Part shown: in pieces, positions 1 to 8,018 of the stretch
Position numbering within the stretch: position 1 is the stretch's first letter
How the letters are laid out: each line of letters begins with the position of its first letter
Assembly: GCA_937948705.1 (NCBI GenBank)
Contig: CALECF010000074.1
Coordinates: 1-64,000, forward strand
DNA: 64,000 nt
Source of the DNA: an uncultured Anaerosolibacter sp.
GTDB lineage: Bacteria > Bacillota_A > Clostridia > Peptostreptococcales > Thermotaleaceae
Direction: 5' to 3'
Position numbers and translations under genes: made by a program
The notes under the pieces: generated by a model
The model's database searches: none
What the model saw: only the letters and a program-made list of their open reading frames with translations
What the model was told of the DNA's origin: nothing

Positions 1-278
1 AATATTTATCATTTCAGTCAATCTACTTATGACTACATTCATTTATAAGCTTATAGCATTTTGAGACACTCTGTTTTTCAATATATACAATGAATATAGA
101 CTTACAACGTCCCAAATATTCAGATCTAACTGGTATTTTCAATAACCCAATCCCTCTCCTCACCTACTTTTGAACAATAAATAAACCCTGGTCCTTTCTC
201 AGGACTTATTCATGATTCATTGTAACATTGTTCACGAAGTATTTAGATGAAGAAAATCCTATATATCTCTAAAAAAGA

Positions 279-524
279 TGTCGATTCGTACATACTGTCG
301 AATGCTGTGTTATTAAAATATCAATGCTCACTTGTCGATTTTAGGAATATGACTGCTACTTCTTGTATTTTCCGACAGCATACGCCATTAGACTTCCGTT
401 CATTAGCAATGCTCATCTCATGTGTCGATTAATGTGTATTGTCGAATACTGCGCAATGTCGAACAATGCACTATGTCGAATGCTGGGCGGTGTCGAATAA
501 AGCGATGTTGAATAATTTGTCGAT
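279..524 (+). repeat. degenerate 17-nt direct repeats with TGTCGAA/T core
   Basis: The heptamer TGTCGA(A/T) begins at 279, 296, 333, 423, 440, 457, 474, 491 and 518, with a variant TGTTGAA at 506. The five copies from 423 to 491 are spaced exactly 17 nt apart, as are 279 and 296. The unit is roughly TGTCGAATRMTGYGYWA, with the heptamer best conserved and the remaining ten bases drifting. The core equals the Spo0A-binding 0A box (TGTCGAA) known from Bacillus and Clostridium. Whether this is a multi-site operator or a decaying tandem repeat cannot be told from sequence alone. Confidence 0.75.
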
Positions 525-906
525 TACAGTTAGGTATTTACTTGTTTTCCATGTTTTTCTGCACATTTATCATGCAGCTCTATTGAATCCTCTAATGACC
601 ATGATCATCTGCTGCATTACATATAGTATTATTAAACATATATCTGCCCGTAGACTTCCTTCGTCTCTGTATAGCATTCATAATTTAGCTAAATATGCAT
701 ATGCTATGTTTATATTCAATTTATATATACCTTTAGATTCAATTAATACCTCCCTCGCCGGCAAACCTAGAAACAATCCCTTCAACTGATGAATTATCTG
801 GATTTATTGGGAGTGTATACACTATGGGAATTCTTACAAATAATATAAATCGACATTTTTCTAGCTCTTAATTGATAATTCATCTCACTTGATTTTTGGG
901 TTTAAT

Positions 907-935
907 TTGCTATTTCCTGTCGTTTGCTGTACTAT
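907..935 (+). promoter_or_regulatory. probable sigma-A promoter of uvsE
   Basis: A -35 like TTGCTA (907-912) and a -10 like TACTAT (930-935) are separated by 17 nt and lie about 45 nt upstream of the uvsE start. The match is fair rather than perfect. No LexA box (GAAC-N4-GTTC) overlaps it, so SOS control of uvsE is not supported here. Confidence 0.45.
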
Positions 936-979
936 GCTTTAAAATGAGAATATAGACTATACCGAAAGGAACATTCGAC

Positions 980-1945
980 ATGCTAATTCGCCTTGGTTTT
1001 GTTGCTCTATCGCTCCTTCTTCATGATGCTTCACCTAATAAAACCCTCACCTATAAAAGCTATACAAATCTACCTGATGACCCCGAAGTCAGGTTGTATC
1101 GTTTACACTCCTTGGTGAGAGAAAATTTAAATAATACGAGACGAATACTCATTCATGCAAATGCTTATGATATTAAAATCTATCGATTAACTTCAAAACT
1201 AATTCCCTTGGCAACCCATCCTGAAGTGATGCAATGGGATTATGCAGCGGATTTCCATGATGAGTTTCTTTCAATAGGAGATTTTATCAAAAAAAATGAA
1301 ATGCGCATAAGTGCCCATCCTGATCATTTTACGATCCTAAATAGTCCAAAAAAGGAGGTTCTTGTTTCCTCAATTAACGACTTAGAGTATCATGGACGTA
1401 TCATGGATGCTATGGGCCTTTCAAGCCAGATGGGTAAATTGGTTCTACATATAGGCGGTATCTATGACAGCAAACCCAAAGCAATTGATCGGTTTATTGA
1501 AAGCTTTATGAATCTCCCTAACTCTATTCGAGACAGAATCATTCTAGAAAATGATGATAAGATCTATACCGCCAAAGATGTAGTAGAGATATGTAAGCTA
1601 ATCAAAGTCCCCATGGTGGTAGATATTCATCATCACTGGTGCCATAATAATGGAGAGCGAATCGAAGATTTACTTGAAGATATTTTTAGCACTTGGAAAG
1701 GGCAATCATTGCCACCAAAAATCCATGTCTCCAGCCCTAAGTGCGAAAAAAACATACGGGCCCATGCTGATGATGTAAATGCAAAATTCTTTTATGACTT
1801 CCTTTGTACCGCTAAAGCGATAAATCAGGACTTTGATGTTATGATCGAAGCCAAAAACAAAGACAAAGCCCTTCTTCAGCTTATGGCTGATTTGAAAGGC
1901 TTCGAAAATATAGATTTCATCAGTGGTGCTTCCTTCAGGATATGA
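980..1945 (+). CDS. uvsE: UV DNA damage endonuclease UvsE (UVDE)
   Basis: UvsE nicks DNA 5' to cyclobutane dimers, (6-4) photoproducts and other distortions, starting an alternative excision repair path. The 321-residue length matches the bacterial family. Family signatures are present in order: GFV near the N-terminus, DASPNKTLT (~17-25), PLATHPEV (~75-82), SAHPDHFT (~112-119), LVLHIGG (~154-160), LENDDK (~190-195), DIHHHWCHN (~215-223), KIHVSSPK (~248-255) and MIEAKNKDKALL near the C-terminus, which supply the metal-binding His, Glu and Asp residues of the TIM barrel. An AAAGGA Shine-Dalgarno lies about 9 nt before the ATG. It is the only plus-strand gene in the window and converges on the proline operon. 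Confidence 0.95.
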   Translation: MLIRLGFVALSLLLHDASPNKTLTYKSYTNLPDDPEVRLYRLHSLVRENLNNTRRILIHANAYDIKIYRLTSKLIPLATHPEVMQWDYAADFHDEFLSIGDFIKKNEMRISAHPDHFTILNSPKKEVLVSSINDLEYHGRIMDAMGLSSQMGKLVLHIGGIYDSKPKAIDRFIESFMNLPNSIRDRIILENDDKIYTAKDVVEICKLIKVPMVVDIHHHWCHNNGERIEDLLEDIFSTWKGQSLPPKIHVSSPKCEKNIRAHADDVNAKFFYDFLCTAKAINQDFDVMIEAKNKDKALLQLMADLKGFENIDFISGASFRI

Positions 1946-1957
1946 TTTATACTAAGA

Positions 1958-1993
1958 TAGGGTCATGAAAACACTATGGCTTTCATGACCCTA
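1958..1993. terminator. hairpin between convergent uvsE and the proline operon
   Basis: A perfect 13-bp inverted repeat (arms 1958-1970 and 1981-1993, starting TAGGGTCATG) with a 10-nt loop lies between the stop codons of the two converging transcripts. Neither side has a strong T-tract, so it may act as a weak two-way terminator or a 3'-end stabiliser. Confidence 0.6.
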
Positions 1994-2004
1994 TACTCAC
2001 ATTT

Positions 2005-2193
2005 CTATCCACCTACGATAGGATAAATAATTTTTATTTCATCGCCGTCTTGTATGATAATGTTACTATATTCATCCTGCAATACCAGGGTTCCATTAAT
2101 TATGATCGCAGTCACAGGAAGAGAAGTTTTGAACTGATTTAAAATCGATTGTAGCGGCGTACACGGCATCTCTTTTCCATTTACTCTAATCAT
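2005..2193 (-). CDS. ThiS/MoaD-like small sulfur carrier, last gene of the pro operon
   Basis: This 62-residue protein has the beta-grasp pattern of ThiS/MoaD: a short N-terminal strand (MIRVNGKEM), a central IIINGTLV, an acidic turn QDGDEIKIIYPIVGG, and the diagnostic C-terminal Gly-Gly. In the family that tail is adenylated and thiocarboxylated by a ThiF/MoeB-type enzyme. No such activating enzyme and no thiamin or molybdopterin gene is nearby. It starts 17 nt after proC in the same orientation, so it should be co-transcribed with proline synthesis, which is odd. A second, diverged family member sits at 5602-5799. The fold is clear; the pathway is unknown. Confidence 0.8.
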   Translation of the reverse strand: MIRVNGKEMPCTPLQSILNQFKTSLPVTAIIINGTLVLQDEYSNIIIQDGDEIKIIYPIVGG

Positions 2194-2210
2194 TGAATCA
2201 CCACCATCCT

Positions 2211-3026
2211 TTAATCTTCAATCTTCCCCATTTGCTTAACCTTAGCAGTGCACGCATTCATTGCTCGAATAACAGTACCTCGAAAATTACTCTTTTCTAA
2301 AGAGTATACAGCCTCTATGGTCGCGCCCGCAGGAGAACACACCATATCCTTTAACTCTCCAGGATGCTTTTCTTTTTCTAACACCATTTTAGCTGCTCCT
2401 AACACCGCTTGGGCAGCATACTTATATGCCTTTTCTCTGGATAAACCATGAAGCACCCCGCCATCCGCCAAGGCTTCAATAAACATATAGACATAAGCTG
2501 GGCTACTTCCGCTGATGGCAGGAATACTATCCATTAGATTTTCATCTATAATATCAACAATCCCTATACTTTCAAACAGATTTATTACAGCATCTAAATT
2601 TTCTTTATTAATATGATCGTTTTTTGTAATTGCAGTCATGCCTGCACCAACTAGTACAGGAGTATTGGGCATCGTCCTTACAATTTTAGTTGGCTTATGG
2701 AAAAATTGTTCAATATACTTTATTTCGATACCTGCCGCTAAGGAAACAATGACATGACTAGACGTGATCAAATCTTTAATCTCATCTAATACTTCCTTGT
2801 ATACCAAAGGCTTAACAGCTAAGACAATAATATCACAAGCTTCTACTAAATCACGGTTAGTCAAAGCGAGAGAAATATTAAATTCTTTGCAAAGGCTTTC
2901 TGCTTTTTCCATTGTCCTATTGCTAACAAATATATTTTTTGTATCATTGGAATTACTATTTACTAATCCACTAACAATTGCATATGTCATATTACCTGCA
3001 CCTATAAAGCCGACTTTATTATTCAT
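2211..3026 (-). CDS. proC: pyrroline-5-carboxylate reductase
   Basis: ProC catalyses the last step of proline synthesis, the NAD(P)H-dependent reduction of 1-pyrroline-5-carboxylate. The 271-residue protein has the N-terminal Rossmann motif GFIGAGNM (~6-13), the central VRTMPNTPVLVGAG segment, and the C-terminal family signature SGSSPAYVYMFIEALADGG (~173-191) that forms the dimer and substrate site. It begins with ATG after GGTGG and follows proB by about 54 nt. It is the third gene of proA-proB-proC and should share the T-box control at the head of the operon. Confidence 0.96.
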   Translation of the reverse strand: MNNKVGFIGAGNMTYAIVSGLVNSNSNDTKNIFVSNRTMEKAESLCKEFNISLALTNRDLVEACDIIVLAVKPLVYKEVLDEIKDLITSSHVIVSLAAGIEIKYIEQFFHKPTKIVRTMPNTPVLVGAGMTAITKNDHINKENLDAVINLFESIGIVDIIDENLMDSIPAISGSSPAYVYMFIEALADGGVLHGLSREKAYKYAAQAVLGAAKMVLEKEKHPGELKDMVCSPAGATIEAVYSLEKSNFRGTVIRAMNACTAKVKQMGKIED

Positions 3027-3080
3027 TCTACCACCTCTATATCATAATTGATTGTAAATGTTGCCTTCTCATTCGTAAGT

Positions 3081-3872
3081 TTATGGCACTTTGAACAGGG
3101 TCGCTCTCTCTGTTCCATCCAATAATTTTAACAAAACATTTTCTTTGCTTCCGTTTGTCAAAATCATTGGTATCCCATAGCCATTTACATTTCTAGCAGC
3201 CTCTATTTTTGTTGCGATGCCCCCAGTTCCAAAGGAACTTGATTCTCCGATCGTGATATTTTTCAATAATTCATCAATATCAGATACTTCTTCTATTAAT
3301 GATGCATCCTTATATATTTTAGGGTTTTTGTCGTAGATGCCGTCTACATCACTAAACAGAATCAGCGCATCTGCGTTCCAGATATTTGCCGTTAAAGCGG
3401 CTAAGGTATCATTATCACCAATTTTTATCTCCTCTACACTAACCGTGTCATTTTCATTGATAATAGGTACAACACCTTCATCAACTAATGTAAATAGCGT
3501 ATTTCTGATGTTTAGTGTTCGGTTTCTATCAAAAAAATCATCCCTTGTCAAAAGCATCTGCCCAATATGGATATCATAAGAACCAAAGGCTCTTCTATAG
3601 GCATCCATGAGCTCAACCTGCCCAATAGCACACAGTGCCTGTTTATAATGAATATCCTCTTTTCTCGCCCATTTATTTATAGTGGCCACCCCTGCAATCC
3701 TAGCGCCAGATGATACAATCACGATTTGCTTGCCTTCATGAATCAGCTGCGATACCTGTGTGCACAATTTTTTCAGAAAGTCCTTATTGATGGTTCCATT
3801 CTCATTTGCCAATGTATTGCTTCCAATTTTAATAACTATTTTCTTACTTCTACCCATAATTTCGCTAATCAT
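3081..3872 (-). CDS. proB: glutamate 5-kinase
   Basis: ProB phosphorylates L-glutamate to gamma-glutamyl phosphate, the committed step of proline synthesis. The amino acid kinase fold is shown by KIVIKIGSNTL (~10-20), IVSSGARIAG (~52-61), the INENDTVS segment (~140) and LTANIWNADALILFSDVDGIY (~165-185). At 263 residues it ends after the kinase domain and lacks the C-terminal PUA domain of the longer E. coli enzyme, a short form that is common in Firmicutes. It starts at ATG after GAGGGA, 9 nt downstream of proA. Confidence 0.96.
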   Translation of the reverse strand: MISEIMGRSKKIVIKIGSNTLANENGTINKDFLKKLCTQVSQLIHEGKQIVIVSSGARIAGVATINKWARKEDIHYKQALCAIGQVELMDAYRRAFGSYDIHIGQMLLTRDDFFDRNRTLNIRNTLFTLVDEGVVPIINENDTVSVEEIKIGDNDTLAALTANIWNADALILFSDVDGIYDKNPKIYKDASLIEEVSDIDELLKNITIGESSSFGTGGIATKIEAARNVNGYGIPMILTNGSKENVLLKLLDGTERATLFKVP

Positions 3873-3881
3873 ATTATCCCT

Positions 3882-5123
3882 CTATTCTCGAATTTGCCCA
3901 CTTCCCATAATGGTATACTTTGAAGTCACCAGTTCATTTAGACCAATGGGACCTCGTGCATGAATTTTCTGTGTGCTGATTCCCATTTCTCCTCCATAAC
4001 CAAATTCGCTGCCATCAGTAAATCTGGTTGAAGCATTTACATATACTGCTGCTGCATCTACTTGCCGTGTAAACAAATTTGCATTAGTTATATTTTCAGT
4101 GAGGATCGATTCAGAATGCTTTGTGCCATATTTGCGAATGTGAGAAATTGCCTCTTGCACATCCTCCACAATTTTCACCGCAAGAATATAATCTAGGAAT
4201 TCTTCATGCCAATCATCCTCGGTTGCATGGCTCACATGTATATGCCTCAGTGTTTCACCACATCCACGTATTTCTACCCTATCCTTTAAGCGATTATACA
4301 GTTTTGGTAAAAATTCCTTCGCTATATTATTGTGGATTAACACTGTTTCGCAAGCGTTACATACACCTGGCCGTTGAACTTTTGCATTCTCTACAATATC
4401 TAGGGCCATCGAAAAACTAGCTGTTTCATCAATAAATATATGGCAATTACCAACGCCAGTTTCTATTGTTGGCACTGTGGCATTTCTAACAACAAATTGA
4501 ATTAAATCCTTTCCACCTCGGGGAATGATCAAATCAATGTACTCATTTAAGGTGAGCATCTCTTTTACGATAACACGGTCAGGATCGTCAATAAATTCGA
4601 TGACACCTTCAGATATTAAGCTCTTTTTTAAACCCTCTTTAACGGCATAGACCAAGGCTCTATTTGAGTGAACCGAGGATGTACTACCTCGTAATAGGAT
4701 GCAGTTTCCGCTTTTCAACGCCAAAGAAAATGCATCAATCGTAACGTTAGGGCGAGATTCGTAAATAATTCCTATCACACCCAAGGGAACTGTCATTTTA
4801 CTAATCATTAATCCATTTTCCAATGTCCATACATCTTTACTTCGCCATACGGGGTCCTTTAGTTCAATGATTGTGTGAATTCCATCTATCATATCATCGA
4901 TTCGTTTAGAGTCTAATCGTAATCGATCTATTAAACTATCTTTCATGTGCTCTGCTTTTGCATGGAGAATATCTTTTTCATTTTCTCCCAATATAAAGGC
5001 TTTATGCTTTTCTAAACTGATGGCGACTTCCTTCAACGCATCATTCTTCGTTTTCGTATTTATCATTGCTAACCCTAGGGCTGCTTCGTGTAATCTTTTG
5101 CATTTTTCCACTAGATATGTCAC
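3882..5123 (-). CDS. proA: gamma-glutamyl phosphate reductase
   Basis: ProA reduces gamma-glutamyl phosphate with NADPH to glutamate-5-semialdehyde, which cyclises to pyrroline-5-carboxylate. The 413 residues match the family. Visible features are the aldehyde-dehydrogenase-type cofactor region PLGVIGIIYESRPNVT, the IPRGGKDLI segment, the catalytic cysteine region QRPGVCNACETVLIHN (~250-265), and C-terminal FGYGGEMGISTQKIHARGPIGL. It is the first gene of the operon, directly downstream of the T-box leader, so all the pro genes should respond to uncharged tRNA-Pro. The order proA-proB-proC differs from the usual proB-proA. Confidence 0.97.
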   Translation of the reverse strand: MTYLVEKCKRLHEAALGLAMINTKTKNDALKEVAISLEKHKAFILGENEKDILHAKAEHMKDSLIDRLRLDSKRIDDMIDGIHTIIELKDPVWRSKDVWTLENGLMISKMTVPLGVIGIIYESRPNVTIDAFSLALKSGNCILLRGSTSSVHSNRALVYAVKEGLKKSLISEGVIEFIDDPDRVIVKEMLTLNEYIDLIIPRGGKDLIQFVVRNATVPTIETGVGNCHIFIDETASFSMALDIVENAKVQRPGVCNACETVLIHNNIAKEFLPKLYNRLKDRVEIRGCGETLRHIHVSHATEDDWHEEFLDYILAVKIVEDVQEAISHIRKYGTKHSESILTENITNANLFTRQVDAAAVYVNASTRFTDGSEFGYGGEMGISTQKIHARGPIGLNELVTSKYTIMGSGQIRE

Positions 5124-5155
5124 CTATACTCACTCCCCATTTTTTAATGTTTTTT

Positions 5156-5196
5156 GATATAAAGTAGACATAATAATATTATGTCTACTTTATATC
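5156..5196. repeat. perfect 19-bp palindrome between T-box terminator and proA
   Basis: Arms 5156-5174 and 5178-5196 are exact reverse complements around a 3-nt centre (AAT); the arm starts GATATAAAGTAGACATAAT. In the transcript it forms a long hairpin just after the T-box terminator and ends about 32 nt upstream of the proA start codon. It has no T-tract. It could stabilise the read-through mRNA or bind a dimeric protein. I saw no second copy in the window. Confidence 0.85.
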
Positions 5197-5215
5197 GCGT
5201 TACCGCGACAAAAAT

Positions 5216-5450
5216 AAAAAAATCCCATCCCAAAAGGGACGAGATTATAACCCGCGGTACCACCCTAGTTAGTCAAACGACTCACTTAAGCAATCGTAAC
5301 GTGATTTAAACGTAATGATTTATTCATCATTATACTCCAGAGTGGGTTCTAAAAGTTAGTCTGCAAGGTTCTCATCTACTCCCTGCTCTCTGTGAAACAT
5401 CACTTTTTTACTATTCTCCATCATCGTGTTAGCATATTTATATTTAAACT
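5216..5450 (-). promoter_or_regulatory. T-box leader controlling the proABC operon
   Basis: Read on the minus strand, the conserved T-box AGGGTGGTACCGCGG is at about 5252-5267, with the antiterminator bulge that pairs with the tRNA acceptor end. It is followed by a 10-bp GC-rich terminator (arms about 5219-5228 and 5233-5242) and a T-run ending near 5216. Stem I elements are upstream, including an AGAGAGCAGGGAG stretch and the GAA-NNN-A specifier context; the probable specifier is CCC (complement of 5344-5346), a proline codon. By analogy with known T-boxes, uncharged tRNA-Pro should stabilise the antiterminator and allow transcription of proA-proB-proC. Confidence 0.95.
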
Positions 5451-5452
5451 TG

Positions 5453-5481
5453 ATTATATATAAACTCCTCCCAGATGTCAA
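5453..5481 (-). promoter_or_regulatory. consensus sigma-A promoter of the T-box/pro operon
   Basis: On the minus strand, TTGACA (complement of 5476-5481) and TATAAT (complement of 5453-5458) are separated by exactly 17 nt, a perfect match to the sigma-A consensus. Transcription should start near 5445, right before T-box stem I. A strong promoter fits control by termination rather than initiation. Confidence 0.85.
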
Positions 5482-5540
5482 TATATTTTTGAGTGGCATC
5501 TCCCCCATCGATAGTATTTTGTTTTCGGCTACCCAGAATA

Positions 5541-5578
5541 AAAATAAATAAAAGGGTAGAGCCGTTTTAGCCCTACCC
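5541..5578 (-). terminator. terminator of the AOR operon
   Basis: On the minus strand the arms GGGTAGGGC and GCTCTACCC (outer arms 5573-5578 and 5554-5559) form a hairpin followed by a run rich in T (5541-5553). It lies about 24 nt past the MoaD-like stop codon and marks the end of the sigma-54-driven cluster. Confidence 0.85.
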
Positions 5579-5601
5579 GTCCTATATACGAGAGTATTTC
5601 T

Positions 5602-5799
5602 TTATCCCCCCGCCAGCAAATGTATTACCTTCACATCATCACCGTCTTGAATCGATGTTGAAGCATATTCCGCCTTTAGAATAAGCTTCTCATTTATTCT
5701 AACAATAATCTTAGGATAGGTATATCGTTTCTTTGCTAACAATTTTTCTACTGTTAGTCCCTCTTCCCACTCAAAGTCCCTGCTATTCACTTTTATCAT
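5602..5799 (-). CDS. MoaD/ThiS-like protein paired with the AOR gene
   Basis: This 65-residue beta-grasp protein begins MIKVNSRDFEW, has SIQDGDDVKVIHLLAGG at the end and carries the C-terminal Gly-Gly expected of a thiocarboxylated sulfur carrier. It starts 30 nt after the AOR gene with a strong GGGGAGG Shine-Dalgarno. Small MoaD-like genes are often found beside AOR-family genes, where a role in making the dithiolene of the tungsten pterin cofactor is usual to propose. It resembles the 2005-2193 protein in length and C-terminal pattern but shares few residues. Confidence 0.85.
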   Translation of the reverse strand: MIKVNSRDFEWEEGLTVEKLLAKKRYTYPKIIVRINEKLILKAEYASTSIQDGDDVKVIHLLAGG

Positions 5800-5829
5800 C
5801 AGATATACCTCCCCTTTATAGCTATCCCC

Positions 5830-7986
5830 TTATAAATATGGCTTCACAGTCTCTACTACCTCAGAAAAGTCTATCCCCAACTTTTCTAGTATATCTAACT
5901 TTGGTATTCCATTATTGTTCCATCCTCTTCTTGCATAGACTGCATCAACCAGCTTTTCATATTGGTCTTCCCTATGCCTTCTCAATATATCCATTTTTTC
6001 TTCCGTGGCCTTTCCTTCAGGGTTGAAGTTTACCAATTCCATTAACTGTTGATCATAGCGCTCTTGTCTAGATTCATACTCTTCAACAGTTACAGGACCC
6101 GCTGACCGGTATGGAATTTTGTCATCCTCACGTTTACCATAACCCATTTTAATGTTGAATACTCTTTGGAAATTATAGACTCTTTCAGATTGTAGAATTA
6201 ACTCTTCTTTGTCAATATTCTTACCTGTTACTCCGTTGAACAAGTCCACATAATTTTGTACATGCTCAGGTATTTTAGCTGGTTCTGCTGCTGATGAATT
6301 GCTCTCTGGCGTAATGTCATTCCATGGGAGCTTACATAATCCATTCAGACCAAACCATGTTCTAAACATAGGGAAATAATGCAGTGCCTCGGCTTTATCT
6401 TCGAAGGTTGGAATCTGATTATTCACCATATCCATAAAAATAAGCCATGCTTCATCATGTTGAGGCCCTTTATTGGTTAAACCATATCCCCCCTGCTGGG
6501 CCAATGATTCTTTCGGAAGGTATTCTGAATATTCTAAGCCTTTTTGCTCCATTCCAATATCATGTAGGAATTTTGGATCTGCTCCATATTGTTCGATGAA
6601 AAGTCTTTTCATTCTTCGAACTCCCTGCCCTGCGATCAAACCAAATCCTTCTCCCCTTGACATTTGATGAAGGAGCTCTATTGCGGCTTCCGCATTTCCA
6701 AAGTTCAGCTCTAACCCACCAGTGATTTCCTTATTTATAATACCGTTCTCATAACACTCCATGGCAAAGGCTGTAATAGTACCGAAGGATATTGTATCTA
6801 TCCCATAGGTGTCACAATAGAAGTTGCCCTCAAGGATATACTGCGGATCGAAAATACCGCAATTAGCACCTAGGCCTGCTGCATTCTCATACTCGGGGCC
6901 ATCCACTGTTACAAAATGCCCCTTGTATGGGCCAGTTTTTATTTCAAAATTATCAGCGGCCTTGGCACAGGATAAGGAGCAACCATACCAGCACCCATCC
7001 GGCTTTCCCTGAGTAATATATTTATCAATAAAAACATTGGACGCAATCTTATATGTATCAGGATGACTGCCGAATTTATAATTATGTACCGGAAGTAAAT
7101 CATATTCATCCATCACTTCAATAATATTTGCTGTACCTATTTGTCTCATTCTATTCTGACCCTCATCGAATTTACAGATTTCCTTATGCAGTCTAATGCC
7201 CGCCTTATTGATTCTTGATATATCACTGGGATGATTCAAGTCCCCTTTTACACCTCTAAACTTAACTACGAGAGCTTTGATGTTCTTATCCTTAAAAACA
7301 GTGCCAATGCCCCCTCGTCCTGCTTGTTTTAGTCGAACTACTTTTCGCCTAACATCATAAAACGTAAAATTTAGTAGACCAATCAGTGTGTGTTCGCCAG
7401 CAGATCCAGCGGTTACAACAGAAATATTTCTTTTATCCTCTTCCGACTCAGCATACATTTCTGTAAGCATTTCACCTAAAACATGACCATCTTTTTCGAA
7501 AATGGGAGTTTCTTCGATCCTTATCGTTCCTTCATTTCCATCAATAAAGACAATAACATCCTTTTCAGCTTTTCCTTGAAGTTCAAGGGCATCCCAACCT
7601 GAAAACTTGAGTAGTGGTCCAAAATATCCCCCCACGTTACTATCGATGACAAGACCTGTTAATGGGGATATTGTTACAACCAGTGATTTACCTGAACCAG
7701 GGTATTGGGTAATGCCTCCTAACGGCCCACTTGAAATAACAATTTCATTCTCTGGGTCATTCCACTTTGTTTCTGATTTCACGGCATTCCAAAGATACCA
7801 TAAACCAAAGCCTTTTCCCCCAGTAAATTTCTCTTTCATCATATCTGTCACAGGCTTTGATTCAATCCTATTATCAGATAAATTGATATACAGTGACCTA
7901 TTCGTATAACCTTTTTCTGCTTGCCCTAGTTCATATCGAAACTCAGCCAAAGCTCTATGTTTTTTTCGTACCTCTTGTATGTTCAT
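5830..7986 (-). CDS. aldehyde:ferredoxin oxidoreductase family tungstoenzyme
   Basis: AOR-family enzymes interconvert aldehydes and carboxylates with ferredoxin, using a tungsten (or molybdenum) bis-pterin and a 4Fe-4S cluster. Family marks in order are FTGGKGFGLWYLW near residue 60, DSNVGGYFGPLLKFSGWDAL (~115-135), RGGIGTVFKDKNIKALVVKF (~225), the cluster cysteines C-x3-C-x3-C in GCWYGCSLSC (~330-340), GPEYENAAGLGANCGIF (~365), and a likely fourth ligand in NGLCKLPW (~550). I use the ATG at 7986 (718 residues) because GGGGGA lies 9 nt before it; an upstream ATG at 8022 has no room for a binding site. It directly follows a four-cluster ferredoxin gene. The substrate is not deducible. Confidence 0.92.
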   Translation of the reverse strand: MNIQEVRKKHRALAEFRYELGQAEKGYTNRSLYINLSDNRIESKPVTDMMKEKFTGGKGFGLWYLWNAVKSETKWNDPENEIVISSGPLGGITQYPGSGKSLVVTISPLTGLVIDSNVGGYFGPLLKFSGWDALELQGKAEKDVIVFIDGNEGTIRIEETPIFEKDGHVLGEMLTEMYAESEEDKRNISVVTAGSAGEHTLIGLLNFTFYDVRRKVVRLKQAGRGGIGTVFKDKNIKALVVKFRGVKGDLNHPSDISRINKAGIRLHKEICKFDEGQNRMRQIGTANIIEVMDEYDLLPVHNYKFGSHPDTYKIASNVFIDKYITQGKPDGCWYGCSLSCAKAADNFEIKTGPYKGHFVTVDGPEYENAAGLGANCGIFDPQYILEGNFYCDTYGIDTISFGTITAFAMECYENGIINKEITGGLELNFGNAEAAIELLHQMSRGEGFGLIAGQGVRRMKRLFIEQYGADPKFLHDIGMEQKGLEYSEYLPKESLAQQGGYGLTNKGPQHDEAWLIFMDMVNNQIPTFEDKAEALHYFPMFRTWFGLNGLCKLPWNDITPESNSSAAEPAKIPEHVQNYVDLFNGVTGKNIDKEELILQSERVYNFQRVFNIKMGYGKREDDKIPYRSAGPVTVEEYESRQERYDQQLMELVNFNPEGKATEEKMDILRRHREDQYEKLVDAVYARRGWNNNGIPKLDILEKLGIDFSEVVETVKPYL

Positions 7987-8018
7987 GGATTTACGTCCCC
8001 CTCTATCATATACAATTA

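Larger units (their letters stand above)
1..978. other. gene-free AT-rich stretch upstream of uvsE
   Basis: I see no credible gene here. Two short open frames on the plus strand (247-432 and 439-789) lack a ribosome binding site and have no recognisable domain; the second is written largely through the repeat array. What the stretch does hold is the TGTCGA repeat array (279-524), reverse-oriented copies of the same heptamer near 848-854 and 974-980, a 12-bp palindrome at 811-822 (AGTGTATACACT), an inverted repeat pairing 788-798 with 874-884, and a likely uvsE promoter at 907-935. Confidence 0.6.

Noticed and set aside
247..432. 61-codon plus-strand frame in the repeat region
   Set aside because: No ribosome binding site, no recognisable domain, and its sequence is partly built from the TGTCGA repeats.
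423..524. Possible CRISPR array from regularly spaced repeats
   Set aside because: The conserved core is only 7 nt and the period 17 nt, with no spacers of normal length and no cas genes.
439..789. 116-codon plus-strand frame in the repeat region
   Set aside because: Its first third is the 17-nt repeat array read in one frame; there is no binding site and the rest is AT-rich low-complexity sequence.
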